DNA from: Pseudomonadota bacterium
GTDB taxonomy: Bacteria; Pseudomonadota; Gammaproteobacteria; Burkholderiales; Rhodocyclaceae
Length of the DNA: 64,000 bases
Assembly (NCBI GenBank): GCA_018241695.1
Contig: JAFEDH010000008.1
Location: 1 to 64,000 of the forward strand
Direction: 5' to 3'
The notes under the pieces are model-generated. The model saw nothing but the letters and a program-made list of their open reading frames with translations, was not told the origin of the DNA and searched no databases. The position numbers were made by a program, and so were the translations under genes. This document shows, one piece after another, positions 48,874 to 60,100 of the stretch (position 1 is the first letter of the stretch; every line of letters begins with the position of its first letter).

Positions 48874-49362
48874 GTGAATCAAAATTCCTTTGACTATCCG
48901 CCCCTGGGTCCCTATCTGACGGTGAAGGGCGCCAGCAAGGCCATCGAGTTCTACAAGGCCGCGTTCGGCGCGACCGAAATCTTCCGGCTTTCCGATACGA
49001 GAACCGGAGCGGTCGGCCATGCCGAGATCATGATCAATGGCAGTCTTGTCATGCTTGCCGACGAAAATCCTGCATTCGGTAAAAAATCGCCGCTGAGCCT
49101 TGGCGGCAGCGCCGTGACTTTCAGTCTGATGGTGGAAAACGCCGACACCGCCACGGAACGCGCAAGCGCCATGGGTGCAACGGTCGACATGCCGCCGGCC
49201 GATATGTTCTATGGCTTCCGCAGCGCCGCTATCAGCGACCCTTTCGGGCACAAATGGATGCTTCAGCACCGGATCGAAAACGTCTCGCACGAAGAAATGC
49301 AGAAACGCTGGGAAGCGATGCTGGCTCCTGGAGGTACGGGCTGTCCTGACTCCGGCAAGTAA
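48874..49362 (+). CDS. VOC glyoxalase-like protein
   Basis: 162 residues. PPLGPYLTVKGASKAIEFYK at the start and DPFGHKWMLQHRIE near the end fit the PhnB/glyoxalase VOC family. GTG 48874 is the start, after CAGGAGGC. The substrate is unknown. Its base composition falls locally to about 50-55% GC. Confidence 0.82.
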   Translation: MNQNSFDYPPLGPYLTVKGASKAIEFYKAAFGATEIFRLSDTRTGAVGHAEIMINGSLVMLADENPAFGKKSPLSLGGSAVTFSLMVENADTATERASAMGATVDMPPADMFYGFRSAAISDPFGHKWMLQHRIENVSHEEMQKRWEAMLAPGGTGCPDSGK

Positions 49363-49485
49363 GAATGGCGTATACGGCCTGACATCGCACCCGGGGAGTG
49401 GATTTGTCGTATCCGCCCCTTGGGGCTGCATCGGGTGTCAGGTGCACAACCCCGTTGCCCTGAAAGATCAAAAGGAACGCCGCGA

Positions 49486-50220
49486 ATGAATGATGGAAGA
49501 AGCACGCGTTTCGATTATTCCGTGGGCGACCGGCGCTATGTCGGTACGCTTTACCGCGGTCCGGATCCGGTGTCTGCCGCGGCAATCGTGCTTCTGCCCG
49601 ACTGGCGGGGCCAAAGCAGTCTTGCAGGCGATCATGCCGGGTATCTGGCGGGGCTTGGCTGTACCGTGGCCATCGCCGATCTGTACGGGGATGGTTTTAA
49701 TCCGGACAATCCGGAGCAGGTTGGTCCGATGGTGAGGCGGCTGCTGGACAAGCGGGCCGATGGTGTCGATGCGCTCGCCGCGTGCGTGGCGCGGCTTCGG
49801 CAAGAGGTCGCGCCACGCACGCCTGTGGTCTGCCTTGGGTACAGCGCAGGAGGAATGGTCGTGCTGGATTACGCCCGCAGCGGCGCCAGCATCGCCGGGT
49901 TCATCTTGTGCTCCGCGCTGCTAAAGACCGCCGCGCCGGGGATGGACGCACACATCGAGGCTCCTGTTCTGATCCTTCAAGGGACGCAGGACCAAGTCTC
50001 GCCGATGGAAACGATCCATGCGGTCATTGCCGAGATGGATGCGGCGGGAAATGACGTGCGCTTCGAGCTCTACAGCCAAACACATCACGCTTTCGACAAT
50101 CCGGAAGCCGGCACCGATCCCGCTGCGCGGCTGGTCTATTCGTCGAGGTCGGCTCACCGCGCGAGACATGCGATCGCGCATTTCATCGCCGAGGTGGCCG
50201 GGCAGGCAAGGGAGGATTGA
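49486..50220 (+). CDS. Dienelactone hydrolase-family alpha/beta hydrolase
   Basis: 244 residues. The nucleophile elbow reads GYSAGG, with Ser where true dienelactone hydrolases have Cys; the acid lies in LQGTQDQV and the base in THHAF. The substrate is unknown. ATG 49486 is preceded by AAAGGAACGCC. The start is far inside the open frame, which extends upstream without family sequence. Confidence 0.83.
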   Translation: MNDGRSTRFDYSVGDRRYVGTLYRGPDPVSAAAIVLLPDWRGQSSLAGDHAGYLAGLGCTVAIADLYGDGFNPDNPEQVGPMVRRLLDKRADGVDALAACVARLRQEVAPRTPVVCLGYSAGGMVVLDYARSGASIAGFILCSALLKTAAPGMDAHIEAPVLILQGTQDQVSPMETIHAVIAEMDAAGNDVRFELYSQTHHAFDNPEAGTDPAARLVYSSRSAHRARHAIAHFIAEVAGQARED

Positions 50221-50298
50221 TGGCACGTCCATGCAATTTCTACCCGGCAAACCGGCCAAACCGATGTTCGTCTTACCTTGCCCTCAAGGAGCAATGCC

Positions 50299-50745
50299 AT
50301 GTCAGACCGCACTGTTCGCCTGCACAGAGTACTCCGCACCAAACCCGAGAAAGTGTATCGCGCGTTTCTCGAAGCGGGCGCCATGGCCAAGTGGCTTCCT
50401 CCCTACGGTTTCACCTGCACGGTGCATCACCTGGAAGCCCGTGTCGGCGGCACCTTCCGGATGTCGTTCCACAACTTTGCGAGCGGTAACGGTCATTCCT
50501 TCGGCGGTGAATACCTCGAACTGGTTCCCAACGCGCGCATCCGGTACAACGACAGGTTTGACGACCCGGACTTGCCGGGCGTGCTTGAGGTGATCGTATC
50601 CCTCAAGGAGGTTGTTTGCGGAACCGAGCTGAGCGTTACCCAGTCCGGCATTCCGGACCCCATCCCTCTGGCAATGTGCTACCTGGGCTGGCAGGAGTCA
50701 CTGGCCCAGCTTGCGACTCTTGTCGAACCCGATATCCCGGGATAA
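50299..50745 (+). CDS. SRPBCC/AHSA1-family protein
   Basis: 148 residues with the helix-grip fold (VLRTKPEKVYRAFLEAGAMA, then GGTFRMSFHNF). Members bind small hydrophobic ligands or act as polyketide-type cyclases; many have no known role. AAGGAGCAATGCC precedes ATG 50299. It stands in a line with VOC genes, a pairing I have often seen in environmental proteobacteria. Confidence 0.8.
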   Translation: MSDRTVRLHRVLRTKPEKVYRAFLEAGAMAKWLPPYGFTCTVHHLEARVGGTFRMSFHNFASGNGHSFGGEYLELVPNARIRYNDRFDDPDLPGVLEVIVSLKEVVCGTELSVTQSGIPDPIPLAMCYLGWQESLAQLATLVEPDIPG

Positions 50746-50821
50746 AGAGGCGGTACCTCGTTCAAACATCAAACGCGCAAACGCCGAAACGTTCAGCGGC
50801 GTCTATGTGTCAGGAGAAACC

Positions 50822-51226
50822 ATGAGCACACAAGTCTTCATCAACCTTCCCGTGGCCGACCTGTCGAAATCCGTGGGCTTTTTCAAGACGCTTGGCTACT
50901 CGCACCACCCACAATTTACCGATGACACCGCCGCTTGCATCGTCATTAGCGACACGATCCATGTCATGCTGCTCACCCACGCCAAGTTTCGTGAATTCAC
51001 ACCGAAAGCCATCTGCGATACCAACCAATCTGTCGAGATGCTGCTTTGCCTCAGTTGTGAAAGTCGCCAGCATGTGGAAGACCTCGTTGCCAAAGCCGTC
51101 GCGGCAGGTGGATCGCTCTATGCACAGCCGATGGATCACGGCTTCATGTACCAGCACAGCTTTGCCGATCCCGATGGCCATCATTGGGAACTCGTCCATA
51201 TGAGCACTGTGCCACCACGGCAGTGA
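50822..51226 (+). CDS. VOC lactoylglutathione lyase-like protein
   Basis: 134 residues, one VOC unit (FINLPVADLSKSVGFFKTLG; ADPDGHHWELVHM). The metal ligands His/Glu are kept in the C-terminal part. CAGGAGAAACC precedes the ATG. The coding region is about 53% GC, clearly below the cysS and coaBC genes on either side. Confidence 0.83.
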   Translation: MSTQVFINLPVADLSKSVGFFKTLGYSHHPQFTDDTAACIVISDTIHVMLLTHAKFREFTPKAICDTNQSVEMLLCLSCESRQHVEDLVAKAVAAGGSLYAQPMDHGFMYQHSFADPDGHHWELVHMSTVPPRQ

Positions 51227-51392
51227 TGCCGGTGGGCCAGGCCTCGAACCAGGTGTTGCCGCAGGCATGCGAAGATGCGATCCCGGCTACTTTGCGTGAA
51301 ATCGCAGCATGCGCGTCAGGCCCCGCGCGGGTGTCGCGGCGAGGCGATCTCTTCGTTCCGCCAGGCGACGCTCCGTCCTCGCGCTGGTGAGT
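51227..51392. other. Gap between VOC patch and cysS, nothing recognised
   Basis: The 166 bases between the last VOC gene (plus) and cysS (minus) hold an open frame continuing past the VOC stop in another phase, but it has no family signature. No terminator hairpin with a T-tract was found where the two genes converge. Confidence 0.4.
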
Positions 51393-52772
51393 TCAGGCAC
51401 GCCGCCAGTTCGTGCCCCGGGGCGAATCCTCCAGCACGATCCCCGAGTCTTTCAATTCGTCGCGGATACGGTCGGCCTCGGCGAAATCCTTCGCCTTTTT
51501 GGCGGCGACGCGGGCGGCGATACGGGCCTCGATGGTTTCCGCCGAAAGTCCGTCATCCTGCGCGGCAGGGCCAGACTGGAGAAATGCCGTTGGCGAACGC
51601 TGCAACAGGCCGAGCACATTGCCCAGCGCCTTGAGCTGGCCGACCAGGGTCGTGTCGCCTCGATTGATTTCCGCAGCCAGATCGAAGAGCACCTCCACCG
51701 CCTCGGGCGTGCCGAAATCATCGTCCATCGCGGCCCTGAAACGTCGGGCGTGGGGCTCATCCCAGTCCACCATCGCCGCGCCGTCATGATCCTTCAGCGC
51801 AGTATAGAGGCGGGAGAGGGCATGGCGCGCATCGTCGAGGTGTGCGTCGGAGTAATTGAGCGGGCTGCGATAGTGCGCGCGCAGGATGAAAAATCGCACC
51901 ACTTCGGGGTCGTAGCGCTTGAGCACCTCGCGGATGGTGAAAAAATTGCCCAGGGACTTGGACATTTTTTCGTCGTCGACACGCACGAAACCGTTGTGCA
52001 TCCAGTAGTTCACATAGGGATGACCATGCGCACCCTCGGACTGGGCGATTTCATTTTCGTGATGGGGGAACTGCAGATCCTGCCCGCCGCCGTGGATGTC
52101 GAAGCGGGGGCCGAGCAGCCGGGTCGCCATTGCCGAGCATTCGATGTGCCAGCCCGGCCGCCCCTCGCCCCAGGATGAGGGCCATTTGACCTCCGCCGGC
52201 TCGTCCGCCCTGGCATGCTTCCAGAGCACGAAATCGAGCGGATCGCGCTTGCCTTCGGCCACATCCACCCGTTCGCCGGCGCGCAAGTCCTCGATGGATT
52301 TGCCCGAAAGCCGGCCGTAGCCGGGGAAACTGCGCACGTGGTAGCAGACGTCCCGGTTGTCGGCCAGATAAGCCAGGCCGTTCTTTTCCAGCTGGCCGAT
52401 CATGTCGAGCATCTGCGGCACAAAGTCGGTCGCGCGTGGTTCATGATCGGGGCGCAACACACCCAGGGCGTCGGCATCTTCATGCATGGCGGTGATGAAG
52501 CGGTCGGTGAGTGCGCGGATAGGTTCGCTATTTTCGCCAGCGCGGCGGATGATCTTGTCGTCGATATCGGTGATGTTGCGGACATAGGTCACCGCCAGTC
52601 CGCTTGTCCGCAGCCAGCGCGCCACCATGTCGAACACCACCATGACCCGTGCATGCCCCAGATGACAGTAGTCATAAACCGTCATGCCGCAGACGTACAT
52701 GCGCACCTTGCCGGCTTCCATGGGAACAAAAACCTGTTTCTCGCGGGACAGGGTGTTATAGAGCTTCAGCAT
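51393..52772 (-). CDS. cysS: Cysteinyl-tRNA synthetase CysS
   Basis: 459 residues. Class I signatures are CHLGHAR (HIGH type) and [10 protein letters not shown] (KMSKS), and the zinc ligands include the cysteine in YVCGMTVYD and the WHIECSAM region. The C-terminal anticodon-binding helices are complete. ATG 52772 is chosen as the family start ([17 protein letters not shown]). Confidence 0.96.
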   Translation of the reverse strand: MLKLYNTLSREKQVFVPMEAGKVRMYVCGMTVYDYCHLGHARVMVVFDMVARWLRTSGLAVTYVRNITDIDDKIIRRAGENSEPIRALTDRFITAMHEDADALGVLRPDHEPRATDFVPQMLDMIGQLEKNGLAYLADNRDVCYHVRSFPGYGRLSGKSIEDLRAGERVDVAEGKRDPLDFVLWKHARADEPAEVKWPSSWGEGRPGWHIECSAMATRLLGPRFDIHGGGQDLQFPHHENEIAQSEGAHGHPYVNYWMHNGFVRVDDEKMSKSLGNFFTIREVLKRYDPEVVRFFILRAHYRSPLNYSDAHLDDARHALSRLYTALKDHDGAAMVDWDEPHARRFRAAMDDDFGTPEAVEVLFDLAAEINRGDTTLVGQLKALGNVLGLLQRSPTAFLQSGPAAQDDGLSAETIEARIAARVAAKKAKDFAEADRIRDELKDSGIVLEDSPRGTNWRRA

Positions 52773-52922
52773 GGGGGTGCGGCAAGGAGAATGTCGGGGA
52801 AAATAAGAAGCACGACCACAATATCCGGCCAAAACATCCGTTCGGTATCACGGTAACCCGCAGTTTGACGAAACCCGATGAAACGGTCGCGATATTGGTA
52901 AAATCGCAGGTTATATTTTGCA

Positions 52923-54065
52923 GTGCTTTCCGAGTTCCATCACTATAGCATGGTCCGATTTCTTCCCGTCCCGCTTCGCCTGTTGCGTGCCCTGCGTGCC
53001 ATTCCGCTGATTCTTGCGGCAACAATCCTCCCGGTCCATGCAGACATGTTGCAGGACGCCGCGCAGTCGCTCAGGCAGGGGCAGTATCCCCAGGCACTGA
53101 CGCAGGTGGACCGGTTTCTCGCCGACAAGCCACGTGACGCCCAGGGCCGCTTCTTGCGCGGCGTCATCCTTACCGAACTGGGCAAGCGCCAGGAGGCGAT
53201 CACCGTTTTCACCCGCCTGACCGAGGATTATCCCGAACTGCCCGAGCCCTATAACAATCTGGCGGTGATCTACGCCCAGCAAAAACAGTACGACAAGGCC
53301 CGGCAGGCTCTGGAAGCCGCGATCCGTACCCACCCGTCCTATGCCACTGCGCATGAAAACCTGGGTGATATCTATGCCCGGATGGCCAGTCAGGCGTATG
53401 ACAAGGCGTTGCAGCTCGATTCGTCCAATGCCGTGGCGCAGACCAAGCTGTCGATGATCCGCGACCTGATGAGCCTTTCCCGTCGTGATGGCCGGCCTGT
53501 CACCGTGGCGGCTGCGTCCACCGCGCCCATTCCATCCGCCCCGCCTGCTTCTACACCTGCCCGGCCTGCCTCCGCGCCCTTGCCGGTCCCCGCCACACTG
53601 CCGCAGGCGGAGCCTTCCAGGCCGGTGGCGTCTGCAGCGGCGAAACCCGTGCCACCCCCGGTCCAGGCACCGCCCGCGACCCCTGCCTCTCGTGCCGAGC
53701 CGATCCGGCCTGCCGCAGCCGATGCCAGCGCCGAGGTAAGCCGGATCGTCGAAGCCTGGGCCGGCGCCTGGTCGAAAAAGGATGTCAAGGCATACCTGGC
53801 CCACTACGCCCGTGATTTCAGGACGCCGGGCGGTGTCTCGCGCAAAACCTGGGAAGCGGAACGCAGCCAGCGTCTGCTCAAGCCGGGAGCGATCCATGTC
53901 ACCCTCGGCAATCTCAGGGTCGAGCAGGAATCACCCGACCGGGCCATTGTCTACTTCCGTCAGGGATACCGTTCCGCCAATCTGAAAAGCGATAGTTCCA
54001 AGGTGCTGGTCATGATCCGGCATGATGGCCGCTGGCTGATCCAGCAGGAACGGATCGGCGGCTGA
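52923..54065 (+). CDS. Periplasmic TPR protein with C-terminal NTF2-like domain
   Basis: About 380 residues. An N-terminal signal sequence is followed by TPR repeats (about 40-170: QAAL-like helices with PxxxxAxxNLAxxY), a Pro/Ala-rich linker (about 195-275) and an NTF2-like C-terminal domain (about 278-380). That last domain resembles the one at the end of the next gene's product. The start is uncertain: GTG 52923 or ATG 52950. The stop shares a base with the L,D-transpeptidase start, so the two proteins are made together. Confidence 0.8.
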   Translation: MLSEFHHYSMVRFLPVPLRLLRALRAIPLILAATILPVHADMLQDAAQSLRQGQYPQALTQVDRFLADKPRDAQGRFLRGVILTELGKRQEAITVFTRLTEDYPELPEPYNNLAVIYAQQKQYDKARQALEAAIRTHPSYATAHENLGDIYARMASQAYDKALQLDSSNAVAQTKLSMIRDLMSLSRRDGRPVTVAAASTAPIPSAPPASTPARPASAPLPVPATLPQAEPSRPVASAAAKPVPPPVQAPPATPASRAEPIRPAAADASAEVSRIVEAWAGAWSKKDVKAYLAHYARDFRTPGGVSRKTWEAERSQRLLKPGAIHVTLGNLRVEQESPDRAIVYFRQGYRSANLKSDSSKVLVMIRHDGRWLIQQERIGG

Positions 54066-55255
54066 TGGCATTGTTCGATCCGCGTCGCGCCCTGCTTGCC
54101 GTGGCCCTCTGTCTGGCCACCACGATGGCATGCGCTGCCGGGGAACGCTACAGCGACGCTGGCCCCGAGCCACTCCTGGTCAAGGTTTTCGATGCGATCG
54201 AGGCCGGCAGTTTCGAACAGGCGCTCGGGCAGGTGGATACCCTGCTGCAAAGCTATCCCAATTTCCGTCTTGGCTACCTGATCAAGGGCGATCTGCTGCT
54301 GGCCCGGGCCCGGCCGGTCACCAGCTTCGGCGGCGGCGCACGCAATGCCGGCGACAAGGTGGCTGAACTGCGCGAAGAGGCCATCGCCCGTCTCAGGGGC
54401 TACCGAACCAAGCCCCCGGCCGATTATGTGCCGCGCTATCTGGTGCAGATGCCTGCCGATCAGAAATACGCCCTGGTGGTGGACACGCAGAAATCCCGGC
54501 TTTACCTGTACCAGAACGACAAGGGCACCCCCCGTTTCGTTGCGGACTACTACATCACCCAGGGCAAGCTGGGGGCGAACAAGCACAGCGAGGGCGATCA
54601 GCGCACGCCGATCGGCGTCTATCACGTGACCGCCAGCCTGCCCCGGCAGAAGCTGCCCGATCTCTATGGCAGCGGCGCCTTCCCGCTCAACTATCCCAAT
54701 GAATGGGACCGGCAGATGGGGCGCAAGGGACATGGCATCTGGCTCCACGGCACCCCTTCGGCGACTTTTTCACGCCCGCCCAAGGCATCCGATGGCTGTG
54801 TGGTACTGGCCAACCAGGATCTCGATTCCATTGCCAAAAGGCTGCAGATCGGCATGACGCCGGTGATCATCAGCAACAGCATCGAGTGGTTGTCCATGGA
54901 TGACTGGCAGGCCGAGCGCAAATCGCTCCAGGCCATGATCGATGCCTGGCGCCACGACTGGGAAAGCCGCGACCCGGCCCGCTATGCCAGCCACTACTCG
55001 CCACGCTTCCACGGGGAAGGCCAGACCCTCTCGCAATGGCTGGAACAAAAACGCAAGGTGGGCGAAAGCAAGACCTGGATCCAGATCGCCACCAAAAACA
55101 TCAGCATGTTCCGCAATCCGGGTAAGGAAGATTACGTGGTGGTCACCTTCGACCAGGAATATCGCAGCAACAACCTTTCCAACACCATGAAGAAGCGCCA
55201 GTACTGGGCCAAGGAAGCGGGGCGCTGGAAAATCATCTACGAGGGGCCGGCCTGA
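54065..55255 (+). CDS. L,D-transpeptidase (YkuD) with C-terminal NTF2-like domain
   Basis: 396 residues. The YkuD catalytic pair is H228 (WLHGT) and C245 (SDGCVVL). A signal peptide covers the first 27 residues, and an NTF2-like domain fills about 295-396 (the Csd6 type of arrangement). Such enzymes make 3-3 peptidoglycan cross-links, attach proteins to the wall or trim peptides. The upstream TPR protein is co-translated, so they may act as a pair at the cell wall. Confidence 0.88.
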   Translation: MALFDPRRALLAVALCLATTMACAAGERYSDAGPEPLLVKVFDAIEAGSFEQALGQVDTLLQSYPNFRLGYLIKGDLLLARARPVTSFGGGARNAGDKVAELREEAIARLRGYRTKPPADYVPRYLVQMPADQKYALVVDTQKSRLYLYQNDKGTPRFVADYYITQGKLGANKHSEGDQRTPIGVYHVTASLPRQKLPDLYGSGAFPLNYPNEWDRQMGRKGHGIWLHGTPSATFSRPPKASDGCVVLANQDLDSIAKRLQIGMTPVIISNSIEWLSMDDWQAERKSLQAMIDAWRHDWESRDPARYASHYSPRFHGEGQTLSQWLEQKRKVGESKTWIQIATKNISMFRNPGKEDYVVVTFDQEYRSNNLSNTMKKRQYWAKEAGRWKIIYEGPA

Positions 55256-55288
55256 CCGCCGCCGGACCCGTATTTCAGGAAACCATTC

Positions 55289-55870
55289 ATGAAGCGCCTC
55301 GTCACGCCGGCCCTCGGGCTGCTGCTCTCTCTTGCCCTGTCCTGCGCACTGGCCGCCAATCCCACGGCAGAGATCAAAACCAGCCTGGGCGCCATCGTGG
55401 TGGAGTTCTATCCCGATCAGGCACCCGTCACCGTGGAGAACTTTCGCAAGTATGCTGAATCGGGTTTTTACAAGGGCACGATCTTTCACCGCGTGATTCC
55501 CGGCTTCATGATCCAGGGCGGCGGCTTCCTGCCTGACTTGAAGGAAAAACCCACCCGTGCGCCGATCCGCAACGAATCCCGCAACGGGCTCCGGAACGAA
55601 GCCGGTACGCTGGCCATGGCCCGCACCGGCAATCCCCATTCGGCCACTGCCCAGTTTTTCATCAATCTGGTCGACAATCGCAGCCTTGATTCCCCGTCCG
55701 GTACTGGCTGGGGCTATGCCGTCTTCGGCAGGGTCGTGCAGGGCTTCGATGTGGTCCAGCAGATCGCCCAGGTTCCCACGCGCGATGTGGGAATCTACGA
55801 AAACGTACCGCGTACTCCGGTCACCATCCAGTCCATCCAATGGAAGCAACCCGCAAAGGAAACCCCATGA
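55289..55870 (+). CDS. ppiA: Periplasmic peptidyl-prolyl isomerase PpiA
   Basis: 193 residues, a cyclophilin with a signal peptide (about 1-23). The active region [15 protein letters not shown] is kept. It helps fold periplasmic proteins. The stop overlaps the cytoplasmic ppiB start by ATGA, and the two proteins are close relatives. Confidence 0.9.
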   Translation: MKRLVTPALGLLLSLALSCALAANPTAEIKTSLGAIVVEFYPDQAPVTVENFRKYAESGFYKGTIFHRVIPGFMIQGGGFLPDLKEKPTRAPIRNESRNGLRNEAGTLAMARTGNPHSATAQFFINLVDNRSLDSPSGTGWGYAVFGRVVQGFDVVQQIAQVPTRDVGIYENVPRTPVTIQSIQWKQPAKETP

Positions 55871-56358
55871 TCAAGCTCCACACCAACCACGGCATCATCA
55901 GCATCGAAGTCGATCTGGAAAAAGCCCCCAAAACGGCCCAGAACTTCATCGACTACGCGAGCGCCGGCCACTACAACGGCACCATCTTCCACCGCGTGAT
56001 CGACGGCTTCATGATCCAGGGCGGCGGCTTCGCGCCCGGCCTGAAGGAAAAGGACACCCGCGATCCGATCGAAAACGAGGCCGCCAACGGCCTCAAGAAC
56101 AAGCGCGGCACGCTGGCCATGGCCCGTACCGGCGACCCGCATTCCGCCACGGCCCAGTTTTTCATCAACGTGGTGGACAACGAGTTTCTCGACTTCCGCG
56201 CACCCTCCGGCAACGGCTGGGGTTACTGCGTTTTTGGCCAGGTGGTCGATGGCCTGGAAGTGGTGGACGCCATCCGCAAGGTCAAGACCGGAAATGCCGG
56301 CTTCCACCAGGACGTGCCGAAGGAAGACGTGATCATCGAGCGGGCCGAGGTGATCTGA
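55867..56358 (+). CDS. ppiB: Cytoplasmic peptidyl-prolyl isomerase PpiB
   Basis: 163 residues, a cyclophilin without a signal peptide; [15 protein letters not shown] is the active-site region. ATG 55867 is taken because it overlaps ppiA and removes a nine-residue non-family leader. Confidence 0.93.
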   Translation: MIKLHTNHGIISIEVDLEKAPKTAQNFIDYASAGHYNGTIFHRVIDGFMIQGGGFAPGLKEKDTRDPIENEAANGLKNKRGTLAMARTGDPHSATAQFFINVVDNEFLDFRAPSGNGWGYCVFGQVVDGLEVVDAIRKVKTGNAGFHQDVPKEDVIIERAEVI

Positions 56359-56377
56359 CCCGGCCGGATCCGCCGTC

Positions 56378-57106
56378 TTGGAACTTTTCGTTTCCGACAT
56401 CCATCTGTGCCCGTCACGGCCCGCCGTGACGGAACTGTTCCTGGCTTTTCTCGCCGGCCCGGCATCCCGGGCCGGCACCCTCCATATCCTCGGTGACCTG
56501 TTCGAATACTGGCTCGGTGACGATGATCTGGACGACCCTTTCAATGCCCGCATCTGCGCCGCGCTCAAGGCCGTGGCGGAGGGCGGCACGACCCTCGCCT
56601 TCATCGCCGGCAACCGTGATTTCCTCGCCGGAGATGCTTTCGCCCGTGCCACCGGGCTGCGATCCCTCGACGATCCGTGTGAGGCCCTCGTCGCCGGACA
56701 TCGCACCCTGCTGCTGCATGGTGATCTGCTGTGTACCGATGACCACGAATACCAGGATTTCCGCCGCCGGGTACGCAGCCCGACCTGGCGTGAGCAGTTT
56801 CTCGCCCAGCCGCTGGCCCGGCGCCGGGAACAGGTCGAGGTCCTGCGTCAGCGCAGCGAGCAGGAAAAGCAGACCAAGGCCGGCGCACTGATGGATGCCA
56901 GCCCCGCCGCCACCGTGGCCGCATTCCGCGATCATGGTGTCCGGCGCATGATCCACGGTCACACCCACCGGCTCGCCCACCATACCCATGAAGTCGACGG
57001 CCAGGCCTGCCAGCGCTGGGTACTCGGTGACTGGCACGAATCGGGTGGCAGCTTCCTGGAATGCGGCGCGGATTCCTGGGCACTCCGGCCCTGGGCAGGG
57101 TGCTGA
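56378..57106 (+). CDS. lpxH: UDP-2,3-diacylglucosamine diphosphatase LpxH
   Basis: 242 residues, a calcineurin-like metallophosphatase. The metal motifs SDIHL, GDLFEYWLGDDD, GNRDF, LLHGDLLCTDD and HGHTHR are all present. LpxH releases UMP from UDP-diacyl-GlcN in lipid A synthesis. The start is TTG 56378; no upstream ATG gives the family N-terminus. Confidence 0.94.
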   Translation: MELFVSDIHLCPSRPAVTELFLAFLAGPASRAGTLHILGDLFEYWLGDDDLDDPFNARICAALKAVAEGGTTLAFIAGNRDFLAGDAFARATGLRSLDDPCEALVAGHRTLLLHGDLLCTDDHEYQDFRRRVRSPTWREQFLAQPLARRREQVEVLRQRSEQEKQTKAGALMDASPAATVAAFRDHGVRRMIHGHTHRLAHHTHEVDGQACQRWVLGDWHESGGSFLECGADSWALRPWAGC

Positions 57107-57186
57107 GCCGATCCGTAACCGCGGTGTGCGGATCAATCATAATGGCCGGCAGAAGATCACTCGTTCCCGCCGGTCCGCGCCACGAT

Positions 57187-60100
57187 ATGCCCGATATGTC
57201 CCATTCCCCGCGCAGCCCTGTATCAATCCCGTTCCGTCGCATCGATGCGTGGCGGAAGACCACCGTCCCGCATCTCGCCATGGCCTGCCTGCTGCTGGCC
57301 TGCCTGCTGCCATTTTGCCGCCAGCCGCTGGCGGCATCGGCCATCACCGCGACCGCCACGACCCCCACGACCGCCACGACCCCCGTAGCCCCCGGGACAC
57401 CTGCGACACCCGGCGCGCTGCATGTCGTCCTTGACGACAACTACCCACCGTTCATTTTCCGCGACAGCGCAGGCAAGGCCACAGGCTTCCTGGTCGATCT
57501 CTGGGATCGTTGGTCGCAACAGACCGGCGTGCCGGTCCGGCTCGATCCACGCCCCTGGCCCATGGCCTGGGCTGCCATGGCGAACGGCGAGGCCGATGCC
57601 ATCGATGCCGTTTTTTTCACTCCCGAACGCAACCAGCACCTGGATTTTTCCCGGCCCTACGCGGACGTTCCGGTTTCTGTCTACACCGATGCCGGGATCG
57701 GTGGCATCACCGACATCGCCTCGCTGCGTGGCATGCGGGTCGGCACCCAGAGCGGTGATGTCTGTGAGGAATTCCTGCGCCGGCAGGGCATCACCACGCT
57801 CCGGAGCTATGTCACCGCGGAGGCGCTGATCTCTGCCGCGGCCGGCGGCGAAGTGAAGATTTTCTGTCTGGGTGATCCCGCCGCCGACTATCTGCTTTAC
57901 CGCGCCGGCATTGCCTCGCGCTTCCACAAGGCTTTTGTCGTGTATTCCGGCCAGTTGCACCGTGCCGTGCGCAAGGGTGACCGGGCGACCCTGCTGCGGA
58001 TCGAGCGTGGATTCGCCGTCATCCCGCCGGGGGAGATGGAAGCCTTGCAACGCAAGTGGATGGGACAGCCGCTTGCCAGCCAGGCCTATTCCTATCTGCC
58101 CCACGCGCTCATCGTCGTGCTCGTTCTCGGTGCCGCTGTCTTTGCATGGTCGCTCCTGCTGCGGCGGCAGGTTGCCCGGCGCACCCGGCAGCTGGAAAGC
58201 GAGCATGCCCACCTGCAGACCTTGATCCGCTCGATTCCCGACATGGTCTGGCTGAAGGATACCGAGGGCGTCTATCAGTACTGCAATACGACATTCGAGC
58301 AGTTCTACGACATTCCTCCCACCGGCATCACCGGCAAGACCGACTTCGATCTGGTGGAGGCGGACATTGCCCGGAGCTTTCGCCACAACGACCAGATCGC
58401 TCTGGCGGCAACCACTCCCTGTCATTTCGAGGAACGATTCGGCCGGGGCAACAACGGTCATCCGGTCCTCACCGAAACCATCAAAACCGCTCTGCGCGAC
58501 GGTGCCGGCCGCGTCATCGGAGTGCTTGGCATCGCACACGACATCACCCCGCATCGGGAAATGGTGGAGGGGCTGGCGCAGAGCAATCGTGCCCTGCGCA
58601 TCCTGACCGAGATCAATCGCGTCCTGATCCGTTGCACGACGAGGCCGCAGCTGGTCTCGGACGTCTGCGACATCCTGGTGCACAAGGGCGGGTATCGCCT
58701 GGCCTGGGTCGGCCTCGTGAACGAGGATGCCGGGCGAACCGTATCCTTCATCGCGCATGCGAGCCATGTCGATGAAAAATTTGAACCGGCTCCCATTACC
58801 TGGGCGGATACCCCTGCCGGGCAGGGGCCGGTCGGGCGCTGCATCCGCACAGATCAGCCGGTCATCACGCGCAGATCCGATCCGGCCCTGGCCAACAGTC
58901 TCTGGCGCAACTTTGCACAGCGCTATGGTTACCATGCCTCGATCGTCCTGCCACTCAGGAACGGAGCCGGGATTTTCGGGGTTTTGAGTATCTATGCCGG
59001 ACAGGAGGACGCACTCCACGACGACGAGGTCACCCTGCTGACCGAACTTGCCGATGATCTTGCCTTCGGCATGGAAACCCTGCGCCAGCGAAACATTCAT
59101 GCCCGGGCCGAATCCGCGATGGCCAGCCAGGCGGCGGCACTCGAAGGGCTTGTGCAGGACCAGTCGCTGCAGGCGATTTTCAAGGCGCTGATGAAAACCC
59201 AGGTTCCGGGGGTGCGGACGGGCGTTCTGCTGCTCGATCCGGCGGGGCAACATACCCTCTATGGAGAGATTCCTGATGTACCCGAGGGCTATGTTTCGAT
59301 GGTGCGATCCGGCGGGCCCGATCCGTCGCAAACGATCCGGAGTGTGGATATCGCCACCGATCCGCTCTGGGCAGAGGTTCGCGACCCGATACTGGCGCTG
59401 GGGCTGCGAGCCTGCTGGTTGTCACCCATGCATGACGATTTTGGAACCCTTCTGGGTTTTCTTCTCATGTACTGGGAATCCGTTGTCCGTGATCCTGACG
59501 AACAGGCTTTCCATCTCACACGGATCGCGGTGCATACCGCGATCCTGGCCGTGGAGTATGCCGGAAAGGCGGAAGCCCTGCGCCGCAGCGAAGCCCACCT
59601 GGCCGAAGCGCAGCGCCGGATCGGCCTGGGCAGCTGGGAATATGATCTGGCAAGCGGCCACATCACCTGGTCTGCGGAGATGTTCCGCCTGTTTCATCAG
59701 CCCCCGGAGCACGGCCCCCTCCGCCGGGAGGAATTCGCCCTGCGCCTGCATCCGGACGACCAGCCCGCCACGCGCCAGTACGACGCGGACGTCACCACAG
59801 GCGGGGAACCCAGAGCTTCCTTCGAGTTTCGCAGCCACCCCGATCTGGGGCCGGTCCGTCATTTCAGCGGCAACATCACGCCCATCCGCGCTGCCAGCGG
59901 CCGCGTCACCGCCCTGATCGGCACCGTGCTCGACATTACCGAGCGCAAGCAGCAGGAAGCCCGCATCGAGCAGCTTGCGTTCTACGATACGCTGACCGGA
60001 CTGCCCCACCGCGCCCTGTTCGCGGACCGTCTCGACCAGACCCTGGCTACCGCCGCACGGGAGCAGCATTCGGTCGCCCTGTTTTTTCTCGATCTGAACC

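Noticed and set aside
57223..59331. 702-codon open frame antisense to the large GGDEF-EAL gene
   Set aside because: It mirrors the sense codon bias; the sense frame has complete domains and the antisense frame has none.
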